Source: Candidatus Coatesiibacteriota bacterium
GTDB lineage: Bacteria > B130-G9
Length of the DNA: 10,057 nucleotides
Assembly (NCBI GenBank): GCA_003647755.1
Contig: QMNL01000030.1
Coordinates: forward strand, 1 to 10,057
Direction of reading: 5' to 3'
Position numbers and translations under genes: made by a program. A model generated the notes under the pieces. The model did no database searches. It was given only the letters and a program-made list of their open reading frames with translations, and had not been told where the DNA came from. Below, piece by piece: positions 1 through 5,891 of this stretch (position 1 is its first letter; every line of letters begins with the position of its first letter).

Positions 1-62
1 ACAAGAGTGGAATTGGGATTGAGGTGATGCTGGGTTTGAGTTCCCCGAAGGGGGACTACAAT
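1..62. repeat. Terminal direct repeat, left copy
   Basis: This stretch recurs at 9996-10057 in the same orientation with a single mismatch (G at 38, C at 10033). It has a non-palindromic leader of about 38 bases followed by a hairpin: AGTTCCCC (39-46) pairs with GGGGGACT (50-57) around a GAA loop, with one G-U wobble. The repeat runs to the last base of the window, so its true length is unknown. One mismatch argues against a simple circular-assembly overlap and for two copies of a dispersed element. Seen directly: the match and the hairpin. Inferred: that the contig ends are set by the repeat. Confidence 0.85.
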
Positions 63-244
63 AGTAGCCGTAGGTGCAACCTACGGGATTCGTTCACATT
101 GGTATCCTTCGCGACCCTGAAGGGGTCGAACACCCCCTCCATAGGGCTATGTTCAGCCCTTTCAGGGCTGTTTTCCTTTTGTTCTTTGGCGTTGGTCCGT
201 AGGTTGCACCTACGGCTACTCACGTTCATCCCCTTACGGGGATG
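39..244. repeat. Cluster of short hairpins, REP/BIME-like repeat island
   Basis: At least five short perfect or near-perfect hairpins lie in about 200 bases. They are 39-57 (8-bp stem, GAA loop), 68-86 (CCGTAGGT/ACCTACGG, loop GCA), 112-128 (CGACCC/GGGTCG), 154-170 (CAGCCC/GGGCTG, with a competing pairing of 143-148 with 155-160) and 227-244 (CATCCCC/GGGGATG, 4-base loop). The layout is roughly mirror-symmetric, with CCCC..GGGG hairpins outside and an inverted pair inside. Open frames across it merely read through the palindromes and are not genes. Such clusters are known in other genomes as extragenic palindromic repeats or small non-autonomous elements. No transposase is visible here. The assignment to that class is inference. 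Confidence 0.75.
63..220. repeat. Perfect 24-bp inverted repeat pair
   Basis: Bases 63-86 are the exact reverse complement of 197-220. Each arm is itself nearly palindromic (CCGTAGGT-GCA-ACCTACGG), so each arm can fold alone, or the two arms can pair across 110 bases. Two inverted copies of a palindromic unit enclosing other small hairpins is the arrangement called a BIME when the unit is a REP sequence. No coding sequence lies between the arms. Confidence 0.85.
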
Positions 245-278
245 CAGGAAGGACGCCTTCAGTTGAGCAGGCCCGGGC

Positions 279-456
279 ACGATTACGAAAACTCCTCGGT
301 CGAGAATGTCTTGACGAAGTGCAGTGGTATGTCGTAATCTAGAGAACTGTTTTCACGTTGAAGGTTCACTATTGGTCGATTTGGAACGAGGAAAACTGGG
401 TTGACAGCAATTACCCCTAGAAGGGGAAGGACGGATTACTTTCAGTCCTCGCTTTC
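279..456. other. Region without an intact gene, with one more mini-hairpin
   Basis: No supportable gene lies here. Frame 1 reads into the remnant at 421-819 but is broken by TAG at 340-342 and TAG at 418-420. The second stop sits in a small palindrome, CCCC (414-417), five bases, GGGG (423-426), which resembles the CCCC-GAA-GGGG units of the repeat island. A TTGACG (311-316) and TAATCT (335-340) pair with an 18-base spacer is a weak promoter look-alike. Nothing downstream of it clearly needs it. Confidence 0.5.
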
Positions 457-819
457 GTGTATGGTCAGGATCACCCAGCAGACCCGAATGCTGTTACAAG
501 GGTGGAGGTTTCCCTGGCATATAACAGATGGGACTGGCAGCTCGACAGGCTTGCACCAGAGGATGACAATATATACTATCGATATCTTTGGGGAGCTACG
601 TTCAAGATCGCCGGCAACTGGCCTGCTGGCTATAATGAGCATTTGGTCAAGATAAGAGCGTATGATGACGAAGCTGAGCCGAACGTGTCTCCGGAGTGGC
701 CGGACGTTCACTATAGCGGTTGTGAGGGCACTCTGGGCCTGGTTATAAGGATGAGGGGCAGAGGCGACACTTGGCGCGACGTGTGGCCCTTGGTTAGGGT
801 GCGACATGCCGGCGAATGA
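421..819 (+). pseudogene. Probable C-terminal remnant of an exported Ig-like-domain protein
   Basis: The frame is open from 421 to the TGA at 817-819. If GTG 457 were a start it would give 120 residues, but no Shine-Dalgarno sequence precedes it. Residues read from the GTG contain VTRVEVSL, a run of aromatics, then HLVKIRAYDDEAEPNVSPEWP. This pattern resembles Ig-like or cadherin-like beta-sandwich domains of surface proteins, where strand pairs of the form V.RVEV and ..V.I.A.D..... SP.W close the fold. Domain-like sequence (LLSVLAFVYGQD) begins before any start codon, and two in-frame stops lie further upstream. There is no signal peptide. It therefore looks like the tail of a larger, decayed gene. 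The last 30 or so residues are basic and not domain-like, perhaps out of frame. A short hypothetical protein starting at 457 cannot be excluded. Confidence 0.45.
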
Positions 820-926
820 TCGTCTGCGGAGTGGTTTTCCCGACACAACTCTGCCGAGGAGAAGACCGCCAGCGAGGTATGCTCTGCGTTCTGATTAGCC
901 GATTGGATTGACAATAGGAGAGAGGT

Positions 927-2465
927 TTGGCGGACACACGAGAGAGATGGAAGAGTAGAACGGGCTTTCTGCTGGCGGCGATCGGCTCGGCAATCGGCCT
1001 GGGCAACATCTGGCGCTTCAACTACGTCTGCTACAAGAACGGTGGCGGAGCATTCCTCATCCCGTATCTGACGGCGCTCGTGGTGGCGGGCATTTCGCTT
1101 CTTCTGCTCGAGTACGCGGTTGGCCATAGGGCTCGCGGCTCGGCGCCTGTCGCCTACAAGCAGGTGGGCAAGCGCTGGGAGTGGGTTGGCTGGATGACCA
1201 TCAACATCGCGATGTTCGGCATCCTCGTTTACTACGCCGTCGTTCTGGCCTGGTGCGCCAACTTCCTCACCTACTCCTACTCCTTAAAGTGGGGTGCAGA
1301 CCCGGACACGTTCTTCATGTCGAAGTTCCTCAACATCACCAAAGGCCCGTGGCAATTGGGCTCTATCCAGTGGCATATAGCCGTCGCGCTGGCGGTTGTA
1401 TGGGCACTGAACTGGTTCATCACCTTCAAGGGCGTGCAGCGAGGCATTGAGATAGCATGTAAGGTCTTCATGCCGCTTCTGCTCGTGCTGACCATAATCC
1501 TCGTCATTCGCGGCGTTACGCTGCCCGGAGCGATGACCGGGATCAAGTGGTATCTTACTCCCGATTTCAGCAAGCTTGGCCAGCTTCAGGTTTGGCAGGA
1601 TGCATTTTCTCAGATATTCTTCTCGATCGGTGTGGGTTTCGGCATCATGATCGCTTACGCGAGCTATCTACCCAGGAGGGCTAACCTCACCGGCAACGCA
1701 GTAATAACGGCTTTGACGAACAGCGGCTTCTCACTGTTTATGGCATTTGCGGTGTTCGGGACTCTTGGCTACATGGCCACTGCGACCGGCAAGGCGGCAA
1801 GCGAGGTGGTTACATCGGGTCCCACACTTGCGTTTGTTGTCTTTCCCAAGGCGATCAGCATGATGCCCTTTGCGCCTCATCTGTTCGCCGTTCTGTTCTT
1901 CACATGCCTCTTGGTCGCAGGGTTATCCTCTTCGATCTCGATCATCGAGGGTTTTGGGTCCGGGCTGATGGACAAGTTCGGCATCTCCCGCGGAAAGGTT
2001 GTAACGCTTCTCTGTGGGGTCGGTTTCTTGGGCGGACTGATCTATTGCACAGGAGCCGGGCTTTACTGGTTGGACATCGTCGATCATTTCGTCATGAACT
2101 ACGGTGCTGTTCCGCTCGCGATTGTGGAGTGCATCGTGTTTGGCTGGCTGATTCGGGGCACAGTCAAGAAGGAATCTGCCCGAGGTGCACAGTTCCTAAG
2201 GATGCACATCAACCACGTCTCCGACCGCAAGATAGGCTCATGGTGGGTCTGGGCAGTCAGAATCGTCATACCGGCCATTCTCTTCTCCTTCACGATTCTG
2301 GGCGTGATCGACATCTTCCGGGAGGGCTACGGGGGCTACACGGGCGGCCAGCTCGCCGGCATCGGCCTGGGTTCAGTGGCCCTGTTCTTCGTCTTAGCCT
2401 TAGTCCTCGCCTTCAGACCGTGGCACCGCGAGGAGCACGCCGGCTGGGAGGACGAAGAGGAATAA
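927..2465 (+). CDS. Neurotransmitter:sodium symporter (NSS/SNF) family transporter
   Basis: 512 residues, a typical NSS length. The family takes up amino acids or related amines with Na+ through about 12 membrane helices of the LeuT fold. The start is TTG 927, with AGGAG/GAGAGG (916-925) just upstream, and the protein opens directly with the family's TM1 region. GSAIGLGNIWRF (20-31) keeps the LeuT residues G20, A22, N27 and R30 at identical numbering, followed by NGGGAFLIPY (38-47). TM6 reads FFSIGVGFG (231-239), with Ser233 at LeuT Thr254. TM7 holds Asn265 (LeuT Asn286). TM8 reads AGLSSS (331-336), giving the Na2 ligands A331, S334 and S335. Ser269 stands where chloride-independent LeuT has Glu290. 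The C-terminus is acidic (EDEEE). Substrate cannot be read from sequence, but an amino acid is most likely. It appears monocistronic and convergent with the next gene. Confidence 0.93.
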   Translation: MADTRERWKSRTGFLLAAIGSAIGLGNIWRFNYVCYKNGGGAFLIPYLTALVVAGISLLLLEYAVGHRARGSAPVAYKQVGKRWEWVGWMTINIAMFGILVYYAVVLAWCANFLTYSYSLKWGADPDTFFMSKFLNITKGPWQLGSIQWHIAVALAVVWALNWFITFKGVQRGIEIACKVFMPLLLVLTIILVIRGVTLPGAMTGIKWYLTPDFSKLGQLQVWQDAFSQIFFSIGVGFGIMIAYASYLPRRANLTGNAVITALTNSGFSLFMAFAVFGTLGYMATATGKAASEVVTSGPTLAFVVFPKAISMMPFAPHLFAVLFFTCLLVAGLSSSISIIEGFGSGLMDKFGISRGKVVTLLCGVGFLGGLIYCTGAGLYWLDIVDHFVMNYGAVPLAIVECIVFGWLIRGTVKKESARGAQFLRMHINHVSDRKIGSWWVWAVRIVIPAILFSFTILGVIDIFREGYGGYTGGQLAGIGLGSVALFFVLALVLAFRPWHREEHAGWEDEEE

Positions 2466-2558
2466 CCCCGCCAGGACCGGCCCCGCAACCAGGAGCCCAA
2501 TCTGAAGCTGAAAAGGCCGAGCGACTCGCCCACTCTTTCTCATGGGAGAGGCGCAACG

Positions 2559-3380
2559 TTACTTGCGATGCGGGGTCTTCTGCACACGCGATTGCGCGAG
2601 CTCGGCCAGATATGGCGTCATTTCTCTCACCGCTCTGGCCAGGAGGCCGTACCCAGTTACGATCTTACGGAGCTTCTCGCCGTCAGCTGAATAAGGCAGG
2701 TGGCCCAAGAGCTTGTTGTCCGTAACGACCATGACAGCAAGCGCCGCAACGTCATAGCTTTCGGCGATCGCATATACGGCCGCTGTCTCCATATCTACTG
2801 CCTCGCCGGACTGTGCCCAGCTGCGGAGCATCTCGTCCGTCTGTGCGAAGAAGAGATCAACGGTGCAGACCTGGCCAACGTGAACCGGGATACGTGCTCT
2901 TTCAGCCAAGGGCCGAAGTTGCTCCGTGAAGAGCGCAAGGAGCTCCTCGTCCGCCGGGACCTGCGCCTGACCGTAGTAGTGTCGGGTTACTTGGTCGAAG
3001 CTCCTCGCTGACGATGCGATAAAAATGTCCCCAACATTTACATCTGGAGATAGCGCTCCACAGAAATCAACGCGCAGAAGCACCTTCGCTCCCCCCTTGC
3101 AGACAAGATTGCCCACGAGCTCGACCGACGGCGCCCCAATGCCGCTCTCGACAACGCTGACGAACTTGCCCCGGCAGAAGACCTTTCGCGTCCTGCCGGA
3201 GCGAATTGAGAACGGGAACTCCTTCACAAGCCGTTTCGAGGAAGGCGCCGAGGCTGGAAAGAGCACTAAATCCGACAGCGAGAACGTCCGAAGCCCAAAG
3301 AACGCCTCGCGCCTTTGGGGCGTCATCCGCCTTCCCATTCGACTGGCAAGCAGAAGCGCAATCCTATCCTTAAACCTCAA
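2559..3380 (-). CDS. Nucleoside phosphorylase family (PNP/UDP) protein
   Basis: 273 residues. NP-I family enzymes cleave purine nucleosides or uridine with phosphate, or hydrolyse methylthioadenosine, in nucleoside salvage. The start is TTG at 3378-3380, with AGGAC (3387-3391) six bases upstream. Family blocks appear in order: ESGIGAPS (78-85), LLRVDFCGAL (101-110), SPDVNVGDIFIAS (111-123), VGQVCTVDLFF (168-178), AVDMETAAVYAIA (194-206) and VMVVTDNK (216-223). Arg103 matches the phosphate-binding Arg of DeoD. Met197-Glu198 match the ribose-binding ME pair. Asp221 matches the catalytic Asp of purine enzymes. Phe106 replaces the usual Ser/Thr phosphate ligand (RVGSCGA in DeoD), and Asp105 replaces Gly, so activity may differ from the classic members. 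Uridine phosphorylase is less likely given the TD motif. It stands alone on this strand, divergent from nnr. Confidence 0.85.
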   Translation of the reverse strand: MRFKDRIALLLASRMGRRMTPQRREAFFGLRTFSLSDLVLFPASAPSSKRLVKEFPFSIRSGRTRKVFCRGKFVSVVESGIGAPSVELVGNLVCKGGAKVLLRVDFCGALSPDVNVGDIFIASSARSFDQVTRHYYGQAQVPADEELLALFTEQLRPLAERARIPVHVGQVCTVDLFFAQTDEMLRSWAQSGEAVDMETAAVYAIAESYDVAALAVMVVTDNKLLGHLPYSADGEKLRKIVTGYGLLARAVREMTPYLAELAQSRVQKTPHRK

Positions 3381-3398
3381 TTTGATGTCCTGTCTTTG

Positions 3399-3427
3399 TT
3401 GATTAGAAATTACACACAGCCTATACC
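3399..3427 (+). promoter_or_regulatory. Weak candidate promoter upstream of nnr
   Basis: TTGATT (3399-3404) and TATACC (3422-3427) are separated by 17 bases, each matching sigma-70 consensus at four of six positions. It would give a leader of about 115 bases before the nnr start chosen here. It competes with the candidate at 3486-3515, and the choice cannot be made from sequence. It lies in the divergent interval, so it would also sit next to the phosphorylase start on the other strand. Confidence 0.22.
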
Positions 3428-3485
3428 GTTCATGCCGCGCCCGGCAACCTTCGAGTTATCGCGGCGTGGATTCGGGAAGTGGGAT

Positions 3486-3515
3486 TTGACAAAGGGCGCC
3501 CTGTGCACGTAAGCT
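3486..3515 (+). promoter_or_regulatory. Candidate promoter of the nnr-rex operon, with a palindromic spacer
   Basis: A perfect -35 box, TTGACA (3486-3491), is followed after 18 bases by TAAGCT (3510-3515), a poor -10. The transcript would begin about 25 bases before the ATG at 3548. The spacer contains the perfect 10-bp palindrome AGGGCGCCCT (3493-3502), followed at once by GTGCAC (3503-3508). This placement would suit a repressor site. The palindrome does not resemble the known Rex operator (TTGTTAA-N4-TTAACAA type). Promoter call: weak inference. Palindromes: seen directly. Confidence 0.3.
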
Positions 3516-3547
3516 TTGCCACATCAGAATACATGGAAAGGAGACAG

Positions 3548-5107
3548 ATGGAAGTCGTAACAGCCGCTGAGATGCGTGCGCTCGACCGTGAGGCGATCGA
3601 GGGTCTGGGTATTCCGGGGCCGGTCTTGATGGAGAACGCCGGCAGGAGTGTCGTTGAGCACTTGAAGCGGCGTTTCGAGGACATCAGAACGAGCCAGGTG
3701 GTCGTTCTCTGCGGGAAGGGCAACAACGGGGGCGACGGCTGCGTTGTGAGCCGCTGGCTGAATGCGATGGGCGTCCCGACGAGGACCATCGTCCTGGCGA
3801 GACCGGACGAGGTCAAGGGTGATGCAAAGCTGAACCTTGAGGTCCTTCGTCGCATCGGCGTCCCGGTTGACTTTGCCCCTGATCCGGCGACTTTTCGGAA
3901 GTTCACCGATACCCTTTTCTCCAGCGACATTATTGTGGACGCGATGCTGGGGACGGGGCTTACGCGTGGTGCATCTGGCATGCTTGGGGAGGTTATCGAG
4001 ATGGTCAACGGCCTGCCGGGCTACGTGGTCTCGGTCGATATGCCTTCAGGGCTCTCGTCCGATACTCCCCAATTGCTCGGGAGCGTGGTGAGGGCCGCGG
4101 CCACCGTAACCTTCGGGCTGCCCAAGATCGGCCAGCTGCTATATCCGGGTGCGGAGTTCGTCGGTGAGCTCGTCGTTGCGGACATTGGCATACCGCCCGA
4201 GGTCGTCGCGAAGAGCAACGTGAAGACCTACCGCCTGGATGCGGACGAGCTCGACCTGGGCATGTTCCTGCGCAGACCAGATACACATAAGGGGACGTTC
4301 GGGCATGTCCTGATCGTTGGCGGCTCGAACGGCAAGACCGGTGCGGTCGCGCTCGCAGCCGAGGCTGCGATGAGGGCTGGGGCTGGGCTTTGCACGGCCG
4401 CGATTCCCGCCTCGTTGAACGCGATCATGGAGGTGAAGACCACCGAGGCGATGACGATCCCGGTGGCAGAGGGAGAAGCTGGCGTCATCTCTCCTGCCGC
4501 CATCGATCAGATACTGGGGGCGATCGAGAGGCTCAGGATCACTGCTATCGCAGTCGGGCCGGGGCTTGGGACAGCGAGCGAGACGGTTGATTTCGTCCGT
4601 CAGCTTCTCCCGAGGATAGGAGGCATCCCGATCGTTCTCGATGCAGACGGTATCAACGCCCTGGCCGGGAAATCTGATCTGCTGAAAGGGCTGGAGTCGC
4701 CCGTAATTGTAACGCCTCACCCGAAGGAGCTCTCGCGGCTCAGCGGGAAAGCTATGTCAGACATCCTGAAGGACCGCTTGGGGGTTGCCCGCGAGTTTGC
4801 ACGCGACTCGGGCGTGTTCTTGCTGCTCAAGGGCGCAAGGAGCATCGTTGCTGCTCCAGATGGCACTGCATTCATTAACATGACGGGCAATCCGGGGATG
4901 GCGAGCGGCGGGATGGGGGATGTTCTGACAGGGCTTGTCGCAGCCTTCGCCGGACAGGGCGCCCCACCGCTCGAGGCGGCCAAGCTCGGTGCTTATCTTC
5001 ACGGGCTGGCCGGCGACGTGGCGGTCGAGTCTCTCGGCGAGGCGAGCCTGGTGGCCTCCGACATTCTCGACTTCCTGCCCGAGGCAATCGATCAGGTCGT
5101 TGGTTAG
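3548..5107 (+). CDS. nnr: Bifunctional NAD(P)HX epimerase / ADP-dependent NAD(P)HX dehydratase
   Basis: 519 residues from ATG 3548, preceded by AAAGGAGA (3537-3544). An in-frame GTG at 3479 would add 23 residues with no family match, whereas MEVVTAAEMRALD is the standard Nnr N-terminus. The enzyme repairs hydrated NADH and NADPH in the cytoplasm. The N-terminal half (about 1-220) is the YjeF_N epimerase: LMENAGR (27-33), GKGNNGGDG (56-64), DAMLGTGL (131-138) and VDMPSGLSSD (163-172), with Asp164 at the expected catalytic site. The C-terminal half (about 240-515) is the ribokinase-like dehydratase: KGTFGHVLIVGGS (248-260), VGPGLGT (336-342), LDADGINAL (364-372), VTPHPKE (388-394), LLKG (426-429) and NPGMASGGMGDVLTG (448-462), with Asp458 as likely base. 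Both halves look intact. It is first in the cluster, with rex 46 bases downstream. Confidence 0.95.
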   Translation: MEVVTAAEMRALDREAIEGLGIPGPVLMENAGRSVVEHLKRRFEDIRTSQVVVLCGKGNNGGDGCVVSRWLNAMGVPTRTIVLARPDEVKGDAKLNLEVLRRIGVPVDFAPDPATFRKFTDTLFSSDIIVDAMLGTGLTRGASGMLGEVIEMVNGLPGYVVSVDMPSGLSSDTPQLLGSVVRAAATVTFGLPKIGQLLYPGAEFVGELVVADIGIPPEVVAKSNVKTYRLDADELDLGMFLRRPDTHKGTFGHVLIVGGSNGKTGAVALAAEAAMRAGAGLCTAAIPASLNAIMEVKTTEAMTIPVAEGEAGVISPAAIDQILGAIERLRITAIAVGPGLGTASETVDFVRQLLPRIGGIPIVLDADGINALAGKSDLLKGLESPVIVTPHPKELSRLSGKAMSDILKDRLGVAREFARDSGVFLLLKGARSIVAAPDGTAFINMTGNPGMASGGMGDVLTGLVAAFAGQGAPPLEAAKLGAYLHGLAGDVAVESLGEASLVASDILDFLPEAIDQVVG

Positions 5108-5153
5108 CGAAGAAGGGAGTGAAAAATGACATGAGTCGGGCGACTGAGGTAAC

Positions 5154-5891
5154 GTGAAGAGGATCAAGGTCCACGGCCCGAGCTCGCGTCATGTGGCCGG
5201 CTCAGGCCGTTCGAGAGCTTCGTCTCTGACGCTTTTCAGGATATCCCTGTATATCAGATACCTTGCGGTTCTCGAGAGCGAGGGGAGGCAGACCATCTCT
5301 TCGAGAGAGATCGCCGACAAGTTCTTTATCAGCGCTGCGTCGGTTCGCAAGGACCTGGGGCTATTTGGCGCATTTGGCAAGGCCGGGATCGGATATTATG
5401 TGAAGGGGTTGAGGGAAGCCCTGCTTCAGAAGCTTGGGCTGAAGAGAAAGTGGAACGTGGCCATCGTGGGTGCGGGAAGACTTGGAACCGCCCTGTCGAG
5501 GTACAAGGGTCTCGCCGAAAGTGCGTTCCAAGTGGTTGCCATTGTTGACAAGTATCCTGAAACCACGACAGCCAGGCGAGATTCCGGACTTGAGGTGTTC
5601 CACGTAGATGAGCTTCCTCAACTAGTCAACGACAGGTGCATAGAGCTTGGGATCATCGCTGTGCCAGCGTCCGGTGCGCAGGATGCAGCCACGACACTGG
5701 TTGAGGCGGGCATAAAAGCGATCTTGAACTTCGCACCCACCCATATCGATGTTCCGCAGGGCATCTTCGTGCACAATGTGGATTTCACCATCTACCTCGA
5801 GAATCTTGCCTACTACGCAACACAGGCTTATTATAGCGCCGGCCACCCTTGCGAGCCAGTTGATGAGGATTGGCTGGGACATCAAGAGTGA
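5154..5891 (+). CDS. rex: Redox-sensing transcriptional repressor Rex
   Basis: 245 residues. Rex binds operator DNA when NADH is low and releases it when NADH accumulates, controlling fermentation and respiration genes. The winged helix spans about 26-85: LYIRYL, then ISSREIADKF (48-57) and SVRKDLGLFGAFG (63-75), the recognition-helix signature. The Rossmann domain starts at NVAIVGAGRLGTAL (101-114). Asp132 ends strand two. GIIAVPA (166-172), NFAP (192-195) and NVDFTIYLENLAYY (208-221) follow, the last being the domain-swapped helix of the dimer. The start is GTG 5154, with GAGG at 5146-5149. About 24 basic residues precede the usual N-terminus, and no better-supported start lies within the alignment. 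It is the second gene of the cluster, and its stop overlaps the next gene's start (GTGA, 5888-5891). No clear Rex box was found in the window. Confidence 0.93.
   Translation: MKRIKVHGPSSRHVAGSGRSRASSLTLFRISLYIRYLAVLESEGRQTISSREIADKFFISAASVRKDLGLFGAFGKAGIGYYVKGLREALLQKLGLKRKWNVAIVGAGRLGTALSRYKGLAESAFQVVAIVDKYPETTTARRDSGLEVFHVDELPQLVNDRCIELGIIAVPASGAQDAATTLVEAGIKAILNFAPTHIDVPQGIFVHNVDFTIYLENLAYYATQAYYSAGHPCEPVDEDWLGHQE

Noticed and set aside
24..280. Overlapping short open frames on both strands in the repeat island
   Set aside because: They translate the palindromic repeats themselves, with no ribosome binding site or protein-like pattern.
908..930. TTGACA as promoter of the transporter gene
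   Set aside because: It is directly upstream of the ribosome binding site, so transcription would begin inside the gene.
2466..2558. Terminator between the convergent transporter and phosphorylase genes
   Set aside because: No GC-rich stem followed by a T-run on either strand; only very short complementary stretches were seen.
1904..2725. Plus-strand open frame of 273 codons
   Set aside because: It overlaps the transporter in another frame and then the antisense of the phosphorylase. Its His/Arg-rich content is that of a frame shadow.
3395..3415. Possible Rex operator (TTGTTGATTAG...)
   Set aside because: The left half resembles TTGTTAA, but there is no matching inverted right half at the required spacing.
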